Shown: positions 1-8,210 of the stretch, one piece after another
Numbering within the stretch: position 1 is the stretch's first letter
Layout: every line of letters begins with the position of its first letter
Assembly: GCF_902859875.1 (NCBI RefSeq)
Contig: NZ_CADIKF010000055.1
Coordinates: 1 to 49,375, forward strand
Length of the DNA: 49,375 nt
Direction: 5' to 3'
Source of the DNA: Paraburkholderia solisilvae
GTDB lineage: Bacteria > Pseudomonadota > Gammaproteobacteria > Burkholderiales > Burkholderiaceae
Translations under genes and position numbers: made by a program
The notes under the pieces: generated by a model
What the model saw: only the letters and a program-made list of their open reading frames with translations
Databases searched by the model: none
Told to the model about the DNA's origin: nothing

Positions 1-1
1 C

Positions 2-319
2 GCCGCCGCGGTCGCCGCACTCGCAAGCGTGCCGCAAGCCGCCCCCGCAGCCGGCGGCGGCGCGCAAAGCGCGGATGCGTCGCAGGCCGGCAAGGCGCTG
101 TATCAGCAGGTTTGCCAGGCCTGCCATGCCGCCGGCGTGCTGAACGCGCCGAAGTTCGGCGACAAGGAAGCCTGGGCGCCGCGCCTCAAAGACCCAATCG
201 ACACCGTCTACAACTACGCGTTGCACGGCAAAGGCGCGATGCCGCCGAAGGGCGGTTCGAACGCGTCCGACGCCGATGTCAAAGCGGCCGTCGACTACAT
301 GGTCAGCGCCGTCAAATAA
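2..319 (+). CDS. cytochrome c5 family protein, 5' end outside window
   Basis: C-terminal part of a small class I c-type cytochrome; the start lies before base 1. The frame entering at base 2 reads an Ala/Pro/Gly-rich linker and then a haem domain of about 80 residues. The haem-binding CQACH motif is encoded near bases 116-130. A later MPPKGG segment fits the axial methionine of cytochrome c5. The protein ends AVDYMVSAVK. The family carries electrons in the periplasm or at the outer face of the inner membrane, often with an N-terminal anchor, which cannot be seen here. The gene is followed by a strong terminator and faces the convergent rep gene. The electron-transfer partner cannot be told from this fragment. 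Confidence 0.88.
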   Translation, partial: AAAVAALASVPQAAPAAGGGAQSADASQAGKALYQQVCQACHAAGVLNAPKFGDKEAWAPRLKDPIDTVYNYALHGKGAMPPKGGSNASDADVKAAVDYMVSAVK

Positions 320-373
320 GCCACAAAGCGCGAGAGCCGCAAAACGAACGCGCCAAACGCGAAAGCGCAAAAC

Positions 374-416
374 AAAAATCCCTGTGAAGGCCACTAAAAG
401 CCTCACAGGGATTTTT
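374..416. terminator. bidirectional rho-independent terminator
   Basis: A stem with left arm AATCCCTGTGAAGGC and right arm GCCTCACAGGGATT, with one bulged base, is flanked by five A on the left and five T on the right. It can therefore stop both the cytochrome gene and the convergent rep gene. Confidence 0.85.
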
Positions 417-492
417 CGTTGAAGTGAAGCGCAAGGGTAAAGGTAAAGCACGAAGCGAAAAGCGCAACGCAGGACAAGCCCAACAACCCTCT

Positions 493-2586
493 TCACCCCT
501 TCTGCAACAACGCCTTCAAACTCGCCAGCCTGTCCTTCGGCGACATCGGCGCTTCATCCTCAGTCGGTGGTGGCGCTTCATCCAGCCCCATCTCCGGAAT
601 AAACCGCGACGCCTCGCACACAATCGTTTCCCGCGCCCGCTTGCGCTTCTTGCACCAGTTCAAATGCAAACTGCGTTGCGCGCGCGTAATCGCGACATAC
701 ATCAGCCGCCGCTCCTCCTCGATGCGCGCATCGTCGACCGGGCCATCGTCGTCGGCGCCGCCGCGGTGCGGCATGATTCCTTCTTCGACGCCCACCAGAA
801 ACACATGCGGATACTCGAGCCCCTTCGACGCATGCACCGTCGACAGCCGCACCGCGTCCGGGTCTTCATCCTTGCCCTCGAGCATCGACATCAGCGCAAC
901 CGTCTGGATCAGCCCGAGCAGGTTCTTGCCGGTGTCCGCGAGACCGTCCGCGTTGTCGAAGCCGGTCGCCTCGCCGTCGTCGGTAATCTCAGGCTCCGGC
1001 TTCGTGCCCTTGCGCTTCAACCACTCGAGAAACTCCAGCACGTTCTGCCATTTCGTCTGCGCCTGCCGTTCGTCGAATGCGTCGTACAGGTACGCCTCGT
1101 AATGGATCGCGTCCATCATGTCGTCCAGCACGGTGCTCGCCGGATCTTTATCCGCGCGCTCGGTCAGTCGCTGGATAAAATCGCAGAACATGCGCAACGG
1201 CTCGACCTGCCGCTCGGACAGCCGCGCTTCGATGCCGCCCATATACACCGCTTCGAACAGCGATACCTTCGCTTGCCCCGCGAACGCGCCAAGCGCCTCG
1301 AGCGTGGTATTGCCGACGCCGCGCCGCGGCGTGGTGATCGCGCGAATAAATGCGGGATCGTCATCGGCGTTCGCGATCAGCCGCAAGTAAGCGCAAAGAT
1401 CCTTGATCTCCGCGCGATCAAAGAACGATTGCCCGCCCGACAGCACATATGGAATTCGCTCGCGCCGCAGCACCTGCTCGAAAATGCGCGCCTGAAAATT
1501 GCCGCGATACAGAATCGCGTAATCGCGAAACTGCGTGCGCCGCTCGAACTTGTGCGCGGACAGCCGGAACACAACCGACTCGGCCTCGTGCTCCTCGTCG
1601 TTGCACGGCGTGACGGTGATCGAATCGCCCATCCCGTGCTCGGACCACAGCTTCTTCTCGAACAGCTTCGGGTTATTCGCGATCACATTGTTCGCGGCGG
1701 TCAGAATGCGCACCGTCGACCGGTAGTTCTGTTCGAGCTTGATCAGATGCAGCTTCGGGAAATCCTTGCCGAGCTGCGCGAGATTTTCGAGCGTCGCGCC
1801 GCGCCAGCCGTAGATTGCCTGGTCATCATCGCCGACCGCGGTAAATGCGGCGCGCGGTCCGGCAAGCAGTTTCAGCAACGCGTACTGGCACGCGTTGGTG
1901 TCCTGGTACTCGTCGATCAGCAGATAGCGCAGCCGGTTCTGCCAGCGGTCGCGCACCGCTTCGTTCTGCGCGAACAGTTCGGCCGGCAGGCGGATCAGGT
2001 CGTCGAAATCCACCGCCTGATACGCGTGCAGCGTCGCGACGTAGTTGCGATAGACAATCGCCGCCTGGTGTTCATCTTCGTTCGATGCGATCGCCATTGC
2101 TTCGTCGGGCATCACGAGGCCGTTCTTCCACAGCGAGATGATCGACTGCATCTTGCGGATAAAGCCTTTGTCGGTCGACCCGACCTGCTCCTGGATCATG
2201 CCGAAGCAGTCGTCCGCATCCATGATCGAGAACTGCGGCTTGAGCCCGACGTGCTCCGCTTCCTGACGCAGAATCTGCACGCCCAGCGAGTGGAACGTGC
2301 ACACGGTCAGCTGATTGACCGGCACCTTGCGTCCTTCCTTGCCGGGCGTGGTGAGCGTCTTGCCTTCGAGCAGTTTGCCGACGCGCTCGCGCATTTCCGC
2401 GGCGGCCTTGTTGGTGAACGTGACGGCTGCGATATGGCGCGGCTCGAAGCCTTTCGCTTCGATCAGATGCGCAATTTTCTGCGTAATGACGCGCGTCTTG
2501 CCGCTGCCCGCGCCGGCAAGCACGAGACAGGGACCGTCGAGATAGCGCACCGCTTCGCTTTGCGCGGAGTTAAGGCCTGCGGACAT
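493..2586 (-). CDS. rep: ATP-dependent DNA helicase Rep (UvrD/Rep, SF1A)
   Basis: 3'-5' DNA helicase that unwinds DNA ahead of stalled or restarting replication forks. At 697 residues it is close to E. coli Rep (673). Visible SF1A motifs are Walker A AGAGSGKT (about residues 24-31), the TFTNKAAAEM motif, Walker B LLIDEYQDTN, GDDDQAIYGWRG (motif III), the EQNYRS motif, LSTVHASKGLE (motif V) and ERRLMYVAITRA (motif VI). DFDDL and the extended colinearity with E. coli Rep favour Rep over UvrD or PcrA. I chose the ATG before SAGLNSAQ; an in-frame TTG lies 18 bases upstream but nothing favours it. No Shine-Dalgarno sequence stands out. The gene is monocistronic by spacing: the next minus-strand gene upstream ends about 260 bases away. 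Confidence 0.95.
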   Translation of the reverse strand: MSAGLNSAQSEAVRYLDGPCLVLAGAGSGKTRVITQKIAHLIEAKGFEPRHIAAVTFTNKAAAEMRERVGKLLEGKTLTTPGKEGRKVPVNQLTVCTFHSLGVQILRQEAEHVGLKPQFSIMDADDCFGMIQEQVGSTDKGFIRKMQSIISLWKNGLVMPDEAMAIASNEDEHQAAIVYRNYVATLHAYQAVDFDDLIRLPAELFAQNEAVRDRWQNRLRYLLIDEYQDTNACQYALLKLLAGPRAAFTAVGDDDQAIYGWRGATLENLAQLGKDFPKLHLIKLEQNYRSTVRILTAANNVIANNPKLFEKKLWSEHGMGDSITVTPCNDEEHEAESVVFRLSAHKFERRTQFRDYAILYRGNFQARIFEQVLRRERIPYVLSGGQSFFDRAEIKDLCAYLRLIANADDDPAFIRAITTPRRGVGNTTLEALGAFAGQAKVSLFEAVYMGGIEARLSERQVEPLRMFCDFIQRLTERADKDPASTVLDDMMDAIHYEAYLYDAFDERQAQTKWQNVLEFLEWLKRKGTKPEPEITDDGEATGFDNADGLADTGKNLLGLIQTVALMSMLEGKDEDPDAVRLSTVHASKGLEYPHVFLVGVEEGIMPHRGGADDDGPVDDARIEEERRLMYVAITRAQRSLHLNWCKKRKRARETIVCEASRFIPEMGLDEAPPPTEDEAPMSPKDRLASLKALLQKG

Positions 2587-2847
2587 CGTCAGTGGGTTCG
2601 GCAATGAAGGGCGGGCGGCGGCGCTGAGCCCGGCCCGCGATACGTGCTAAAGCGAGCGGCGGGTTGGGATGGCGCGCGAAACGCGCAGCGCATCGTCGGT
2701 GCGGGTGTCTTTACCTGCGTTGCCGCCCGCAAGGGACCCGCGATGTTAACACGGATGACCGTGACAGAACGGTGACGGATGCATCGGGCGATAAGGGCCG
2801 TCGCGCGCGAGGAAAGGCGTGTCGAATCACGATCGCCCCCACGCCAT

Positions 2848-4197
2848 CTAACGCAGCACGTCCGCCCGTTTCACTCCACTCGCGTCGCGCGCAGCCCCAT
2901 CTTCATCGACACGCCGCCGCGCCATAAACCAGTAAAACAGCGCGGCGCATCCCGCAATCACACCGCCGATAATGAACGCGAGCGAATACGACCCGGTGCG
3001 ATCGACGATAAACCCGGCCACCACCGGCGAAAACGCGCCGCCGAAATAACCGCCGAAGTTCTGCACCGAACTCACCGACGCGACCAGCGACGGCGGCGCG
3101 ATATCCGCCGCGAGCGCCCATGCATTGCCGATCGTCGCCGAGATGAATGCGAGACCGAGCGTCATCAGGGTGATGGTCGCGCCGATCGACTGCACGAACG
3201 GCAGCGCAATCGCGCACAGCGCGGCGGCAACCGAGCAGAAAGCAATCACCATCCGCTTCGCGACCATCGATGTCGCGATGCCGCGATCGACCATCGCGCG
3301 GACCATCCACCCGGCGGCAATCTCGCCGACCGCGCCGCCGATCCACGGAATACTCGCGTACACGCCGAGCTGCGTGAGCGAAATATGGAAGCGATCGATC
3401 AGATAGAGCGGCAGAAACACGAGGAACAGATTCCACAGCCAGATCGCGCAGAAATAACCGAAGACCATTCCCCACACGCTGCGATGCGTAAAGAGTTCGC
3501 GCCATTTGATCGTAGATGTCGCAAGCGAACGCTCGTGGCCGCCGCCGCCCGCTTCGATATACGCGAACTCTTCGCGCGAGAGCCGCTTGCTCTCATTCGG
3601 GTTGCGATACAGCAGCAGAAACAGCACCGCGAACACGATGCCGATCGCACCCGTCACGTGGAACAGCGAGCGCCAGCCGAACGCGATCATCAGCGACACG
3701 AGCAACGCGGGCGCGATCGCCGGTCCCCATTTCGATGACGAATCCCAGATACCGGTGGCGAAGCCGCGCTCCTTGCCGGGAAACCACGCGGCGGTGATCT
3801 TCGCGCCAGTCGGCCAGCACGGCGCCTCGCCCATCGCGAGCAGCATGCGCATCGCGAGCAGCGCGCCGATCGAGCCGACCACGCCGGTCAGCCACGTCGC
3901 GACGCTCCACCAGATCATGCCGATCGCGTAGGCCTTCTTTGCGCCGAAGCGGTCGATGATCCAGCCTGCGGGCAGTTGCATCACCGCATAGGTCCACGAG
4001 AACACGGTGCCGAGCAGGCCGATCTGCGTGCGCGTGAGCCCGAGTTCGTGAATCATGCCGGGCGCGGCAATCGCCAGATTCGCGCGGTCCAGATAGTTGA
4101 TCACGCCGCCAATCAGCAGCCAGACCAGCACGGTCCAGCGGAAATGCATGCGCGTCGTGGCGGCAGCTGCGCCATTCGCGATGGCCTTGTTGTCCAT
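2848..4197 (-). CDS. MFS transporter, anion:cation symporter (ACS) type
   Basis: Inner-membrane secondary transporter of 449 residues with about 12 predicted hydrophobic segments. The first segment carries LVWLLIGGVINYLDRANL, typical of the hexuronate, glucarate and galactonate branch of the ACS family. DRFGAKKAY fits the cytoplasmic loop motif between helices 2 and 3. A central loop of about 40 polar residues separates two six-helix halves. The start ATG (MDNKAIANG) is preceded by GGAGGAGA at good spacing; the open frame extends 68 codons upstream but without a comparable ribosome site. The gene is divergent from the Gfo/Idh/MocA oxidoreductase, so the two may act on the same sugar acid or polyol. 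The substrate is inferred only at the level of organic anion or sugar acid. Confidence 0.85.
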   Translation of the reverse strand: MDNKAIANGAAAATTRMHFRWTVLVWLLIGGVINYLDRANLAIAAPGMIHELGLTRTQIGLLGTVFSWTYAVMQLPAGWIIDRFGAKKAYAIGMIWWSVATWLTGVVGSIGALLAMRMLLAMGEAPCWPTGAKITAAWFPGKERGFATGIWDSSSKWGPAIAPALLVSLMIAFGWRSLFHVTGAIGIVFAVLFLLLYRNPNESKRLSREEFAYIEAGGGGHERSLATSTIKWRELFTHRSVWGMVFGYFCAIWLWNLFLVFLPLYLIDRFHISLTQLGVYASIPWIGGAVGEIAAGWMVRAMVDRGIATSMVAKRMVIAFCSVAAALCAIALPFVQSIGATITLMTLGLAFISATIGNAWALAADIAPPSLVASVSSVQNFGGYFGGAFSPVVAGFIVDRTGSYSLAFIIGGVIAGCAALFYWFMARRRVDEDGAARDASGVKRADVLR

Positions 4198-4391
4198 CCG
4201 TGTCTCCTCCCTCGTCGATTTGTTCGGGGATCTGCGTTTGTTCCGATGATAGCGGCGAGCAACGATCGCTGCTCGGGCGTGCGAATTTTTTCCGGATGCC
4301 GATCTCACGATTTGCGCTTGCACCCATGCCACAATCGAGGCGTTGCGTGCAGCCATCGCCGCGCGCCGTTTTGCAGGAGCAAAGAGCAGGC

Positions 4392-5441
4392 ATGAGCGCA
4401 CCGCTGAACATTGGACTAATGGGCTACGGCTTTGCCGGCGCGACGTTTCATGCGCCGGTCATCGCGCATTGCGGCCGCGCGGCCGTGGCCGCGATCACAA
4501 CGGGCCAGCCCGATAAGGCGCGCGCGGACTATCCGCAAGCCGCAATCGTGGCCGACCTCGATGCGCTGCTCGCGCGTGCCGACGTCGAATGCGTGGTGAT
4601 TGCAACGCCGAACGACACGCACTTCGAACTCGCAAAGCGCACGCTCGAAGCGGGCAAGCATGTAGTGGTCGACAAGCCGGTCACATTGCGTGCTACCGAT
4701 GCGCGCACGCTCGCCGACCTCGCGCAGCGCCGCAAGCTTGTGTTCGCGCCATTTCACAACCGCCGCTGGGACGGCGATTTCATGACCGTGCGCGCATTGC
4801 TCGAAAGCGGCGAGCTCGGCCGCGTCACGCAGTTCGAATCGCACTTCGACCGCTTTCGGCCGGGTATCCGTCAACGCTGGCGCGAGGATGCGACGCGCGG
4901 CGGCGGTCTGCTGTTCGATCTCGGGCCGCATCTGATCGACCAGTCGCTGGCGTTGTTCGGCACGCCAGAGACTGTCTACGCAACGGTGAAAGCGCATCGC
5001 GACCACGCGAGCGCGCCGGACTATGTGCATCTGCAGCTGGGCTATGCGGCGCATGAAGTCGTGCTGCACGCGAGCGCATTGACCGCGATTGCCGCACCGC
5101 GCTTCACGATTCACGGCACGCGCGGCAGCTATGTGAAATACGGTCTCGACACACAGGAAGACCAGTTGAAAGCGGGCTTGCGTCCCGGCAATGCCGGTTT
5201 CGGCGGCAGTAACGAAACGGGAACGCTGCGGGTGCTCGAAGGTGAACAGGAGGCCGAGCGTGAATGGCCGACACGCGATGGCGCTTATGTCGATTTCTAT
5301 CGCGCATTGGCGGCATCGATCAAGGACGGCGCGCCGTTCCCGGTGAGCGCGCAAGATGCAGTCGATGTGATGACGGTGATCGAACTCGCCGACCGCAGCG
5401 AACGGGAAGGCGTGCGGCTACCGTTCAAACGCGCTAGCTGA
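4392..5441 (+). CDS. Gfo/Idh/MocA-family NAD(P)-dependent oxidoreductase, YdgJ-like
   Basis: Cytoplasmic dehydrogenase of 349 residues. The N-terminal Rossmann fold starts IGLMGYGFAGATFHAPVI (GxGxxG). It is followed by TPNDTHFELAK and the signature VVVDKPVTL, whose DKP lysine is the family's catalytic lysine. FHNRRWDGDF, ESHFDRFRP, LFDLGPHLIDQ and RGSYVKYGLD match E. coli YdgJ closely. The physiological substrate of this branch is uncertain (sugar, polyol or inositol-type compound). The ATG before SAPLNIG starts where family similarity begins; a GAGCAGG stretch lies a few bases upstream. The gene is divergent from the MFS transporter, which suggests shared control and possibly shared substrate. 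YdgJ-like identity is a homology judgement made by eye. Confidence 0.85.
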   Translation: MSAPLNIGLMGYGFAGATFHAPVIAHCGRAAVAAITTGQPDKARADYPQAAIVADLDALLARADVECVVIATPNDTHFELAKRTLEAGKHVVVDKPVTLRATDARTLADLAQRRKLVFAPFHNRRWDGDFMTVRALLESGELGRVTQFESHFDRFRPGIRQRWREDATRGGGLLFDLGPHLIDQSLALFGTPETVYATVKAHRDHASAPDYVHLQLGYAAHEVVLHASALTAIAAPRFTIHGTRGSYVKYGLDTQEDQLKAGLRPGNAGFGGSNETGTLRVLEGEQEAEREWPTRDGAYVDFYRALAASIKDGAPFPVSAQDAVDVMTVIELADRSEREGVRLPFKRAS

Positions 5442-5634
5442 CAATCCGGTTTCGCTTCGCCGCCAACGCGCCTTCGAAAAGGGCAGGTGCGCGCCACGCG
5501 CGCTCCACCTCTTCGAACCCGCCGCGCACAACCCGTTACATAAACGTGCGGTGATGTGTCATCGCGCGTGTCGGATCGACCGTTGCTATCCGTTATCGAA
5601 TAGAACGAACAACCCTCGATAAGGAGAGCCTTTC

Positions 5635-5991
5635 ATGCAACGTATCGTTCGTGCGCTCGGCTGCTGTGTGCTGGTTTCGTCGCTGGCGGCCTGTGTGGTC
5701 GAATCGCCGCAGGCCGTCGCGCCCCCCGCGGCTCCGAACCCGCATGAAATTGCGGTACATCGCTACGCACAGGTCGAAGGCCGGCTCGACGACATGAGCC
5801 GTCATATCGACGAGCGCGTGAACCGCGGCTACTATCCGCCGCGCGAAGGCGACGCGCTGCATCACCGTCTCGATGCGATCCGTCAGCAGGCGAATCAGAT
5901 GGCCGCACAGCGCGGCGGCGGCTTGTCCGGCGACGAACAGCGCACGCTGAACGACGAGCTGGATACGGAGTCGATCGCGATCAATCGCTGA
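5635..5991 (+). CDS. small putative lipoprotein
   Basis: 118-residue protein of unknown function. The N-terminus is a lipoprotein signal: MQRIV, a hydrophobic stretch, then lipobox LAAC with the modified cysteine at about residue 20. A Pro/Ala linker follows. The rest is charged and mostly helical (QVEGRLDDMSRHIDERVNRGYY, then a second helical stretch ending IAINR). The form resembles short periplasmic helical-hairpin lipoproteins seen across Burkholderiaceae. The start is supported by AAGGAGAG seven or eight bases upstream. It stands alone between the oxidoreductase and the riboswitch. No enzymatic motif is visible. Confidence 0.75.
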   Translation: MQRIVRALGCCVLVSSLAACVVESPQAVAPPAAPNPHEIAVHRYAQVEGRLDDMSRHIDERVNRGYYPPREGDALHHRLDAIRQQANQMAAQRGGGLSGDEQRTLNDELDTESIAINR

Positions 5992-6108
5992 TTTCGCTGC
6001 GCCGCACACTGAAGCATCGCGGAGCCTCGCCAGGCCCCGCGATTTTTGACCCGCGCCGCACCGCGACACCCGCCTGGCGCTTGCCTGCCCGGGCGTCGCA
6101 ACCTGCAA

Positions 6109-6137
6109 TTGACAAGCCTCAGACCGTCGCGTACATT
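6109..6137 (+). promoter_or_regulatory. sigma-70-type promoter of the glycine riboswitch/gcvTHP
   Basis: TTGACA, then exactly 17 bases, then TACATT. The predicted transcription start (about 6144) is just before the first aptamer, so the riboswitch begins at the 5' end of the transcript. Confidence 0.8.
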
Positions 6138-6144
6138 CGCCGCA

Positions 6145-6414
6145 CGCGTCGGGAGAGCGCGCTGGCTTCGTTGCAATGCACCTAAGCATCAAGGGCATTG
6201 AGCAACACAACGCCGCGCCGCCGAAGGGGCACACCCGCAAACTCTCAGGCAAAAGGACCGACCGCGTCGAGAAACCCACCCAGCCATCGGGCACCGGTTT
6301 TTCGAACTCTGGAGAGCGGCAGTAGCGTGCAGCGCACGCAGGCTGCCCACCGAAGGGGCGCGCGCTGACCGTGGCAACACCGGCGCAATCTCTCAGGTAT
6401 CGAGGACAGAGGGG
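6145..6414 (+). promoter_or_regulatory. tandem glycine riboswitch upstream of gcvT
   Basis: Two type-I glycine aptamers in series. The first opens with GGGAGAGC (6151), has the CCGAAGGGGCA core, and closes with ACTCTCAGGCAAAAGGACCG (6241-6260). The second opens with TGGAGAGCGG (about 6310), again has CCGAAGGGGC, and closes with TCTCTCAGGTATCGAGGACA. These are the conserved boxes of the GCVT element. In this family glycine binding turns on the downstream glycine cleavage genes. About 100 bases separate the second aptamer from the gcvT start, which leaves room for an expression platform; I saw no T-tract terminator there, so control may be at translation. Confidence 0.95.
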
Positions 6415-6516
6415 TCATGTGAGCATCACTCGTCAGCCGCTTTGGTTCATTGGGCTGCGAGTCCGCATCGCATGGCTTCCGAATCCGTCGAACACCCTGA
6501 GCAGGCCGAGGCCCCG

Positions 6517-7635
6517 ATGACCGAACTCAAACGCACTCCGCTCAACGCCACGCATCGTGCGCTCAATGCGCGCATGGTCGACTTCGGCGGCTGGGATATG
6601 CCTGTCAACTACGGCTCGCAGATCGAAGAGCACCGCGCGGTGCGCACCGACGCGGGCATGTTCGACGTGTCGCATATGTGCGCCGTCGATTTCCACGGCC
6701 AGCGCATTCGCGCTTTCCTCGAACACGCGCTCGCGAACAACGTCGGCAAGCTGAAGACGCCGGGCAAGGCGCTTTACTCGTGTCTGCTGAATCCGCAGGG
6801 CGGCGTGATCGACGATCTGATCGTCTATTACTTCGACGAAGAGGCGTTCCGTATTGTCGTGAACGCGGCGACCGCGGATAAAGACATCGCGTGGTTCAAG
6901 AAGCTCAACGAGGAAGGCGGCTTCGGCGTGACCGTTACGCCGCGCCGCGATCTCGCGATTGTCGCGGTGCAAGGCCCGCAGGCCCGCGAAAAAGTCTGGC
7001 AGACCGTGCCGGCCGCGCGCGCCGCGACCGAAGCGCTGAAGCCGTTCAACGCCGCGTACGTTGCCGGCACGCCGTTCGGCGATCTGACCGTTGCGCGCAC
7101 CGGCTATACCGGCGAAGACGGCTTCGAGATCATCGCGCTGGCCGCGCATGCCGACGCGCTGTGGAAAGCGTTGCAGGCACAGGGCGTACGCCCGGCCGGT
7201 CTTGGCGCGCGCGATACGCTGCGCCTCGAAGCCGGCATGAACCTGTACGGCCAGGATATGGACGACGCGGTGTCGCCGCTCGACGCCGGCCTCGCGTGGA
7301 CCGTCGACCTCGCCGCGCCGCGCGACTTCGTCGGCCGCGCCGCGCTCGAAGCGAAGGGCGCGCAGCAGGCGTTCGTCGGCCTGATTCTGCAGAAGGAAAA
7401 CGGCAAGGCCGCGGGCGTGCTGCGTGCGCATCAGAAAGTCGATACGCCGCACGGCGCGGGCGAGATCACAAGCGGCACATTCTCCCCGACGATGCAGGAA
7501 TCGATTGCCTTCGCGCGCGTCCCAACAGGCGTGCAACCCGGTGATGTCGTGCATGTGCACATCCGTGACAAAGCATTTCCCGCAAGCGTGGTAAAACTGC
7601 CGTTCGTACGCAACGGCAAAGTGCTTGTCGGTTGA
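6517..7635 (+). CDS. gcvT: glycine cleavage system T protein (aminomethyltransferase)
   Basis: Transfers the methylene group from aminomethyl-lipoyl GcvH to tetrahydrofolate, releasing ammonia. The 372-residue product is full length. Visible family features are RMVDFGGWDMPVNYG, MFDVSHMCAVDF, LNPQGGVIDDLIVYY, RTGYTGEDGFEI and GLGARDTLRLEAGMNLYGQD, ending in a barrel domain. The start MTELKRTPLNATHRALNAR matches where Burkholderia homologues begin. In-frame upstream starts (ATG at 6472, TTG at 6442) would add an unconserved tail, and none of the starts has a strong Shine-Dalgarno site. It is the first gene of gcvTHP, under glycine riboswitch control. GcvL (lipoamide dehydrogenase) is not in the window. 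Confidence 0.97.
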   Translation: MTELKRTPLNATHRALNARMVDFGGWDMPVNYGSQIEEHRAVRTDAGMFDVSHMCAVDFHGQRIRAFLEHALANNVGKLKTPGKALYSCLLNPQGGVIDDLIVYYFDEEAFRIVVNAATADKDIAWFKKLNEEGGFGVTVTPRRDLAIVAVQGPQAREKVWQTVPAARAATEALKPFNAAYVAGTPFGDLTVARTGYTGEDGFEIIALAAHADALWKALQAQGVRPAGLGARDTLRLEAGMNLYGQDMDDAVSPLDAGLAWTVDLAAPRDFVGRAALEAKGAQQAFVGLILQKENGKAAGVLRAHQKVDTPHGAGEITSGTFSPTMQESIAFARVPTGVQPGDVVHVHIRDKAFPASVVKLPFVRNGKVLVG

Positions 7636-7748
7636 GCCCTGGTCCGGTGATCGAAGAGTTATGGAGCGCGTCGCGTGCGTCCACCCTTTCTTACCATTCG
7701 CAGCATATTGCGCATTCAACCGCGCGTTCAACCGCATAGGAGCATCCG

Positions 7749-8129
7749 ATGAGCATCCCGGCCGATCTGAAATACACCGAATCGCACGAATGGGTCCGCA
7801 CTGAAGCGGACGGCACGCTGACAATCGGCATCACCGACCACGCGCAGGAAGCGCTCGGCGACATCGTCTTCTTCGAAGTGCAGCAACTCGGCAAGACGGT
7901 TTCGGCCGGCGACACGGTCGCCGTCATCGAATCGGTCAAGGCCGCTTCCGATATCTACGCGCCGGTTTCGGGCGAGATCATCGAAATGAACCAGAGCGTG
8001 GTCGATGCGCCGGATTCGGTGAACAGCGCGCCGTATGAAAACTGGCTCTTCAAGATCAAGCCGACCGCCGGCGCGGGGCAAGACCGGCTGATCGACGCCG
8101 CCGCTTACGGCAAATCGATCGGCGAGTAA
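7749..8129 (+). CDS. gcvH: glycine cleavage system H protein (lipoyl carrier)
   Basis: Shuttles the aminomethyl group between GcvP, GcvT and lipoamide dehydrogenase on a lipoyl arm. The 126-residue product is of usual length. ESHEWVR near the N-terminus and VAVIESVKAASDIYAPVSGE are diagnostic; the lipoylated lysine is K64 in ESVKAAS. The ATG is preceded by CATAGGAGCATCCG, a good ribosome site. The gap of about 110 bases after gcvT has no terminator-like hairpin that I could see, consistent with one gcvTHP operon. Confidence 0.97.
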   Translation: MSIPADLKYTESHEWVRTEADGTLTIGITDHAQEALGDIVFFEVQQLGKTVSAGDTVAVIESVKAASDIYAPVSGEIIEMNQSVVDAPDSVNSAPYENWLFKIKPTAGAGQDRLIDAAAYGKSIGE

Positions 8130-8210
8130 CTTTTAACAACCGGCGCGGCTGCCGGAAAAAATAACGCACGAGGTACGCAACCCGGCATGCCGCGCCAGCA
8201 GGAACCATCA

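Noticed and set aside
424..2607. Long open frame on the plus strand across rep
   Set aside because: Arg/His/Leu-rich composition and no family motif; it is the antisense shadow of a clear Rep helicase in high-GC DNA.
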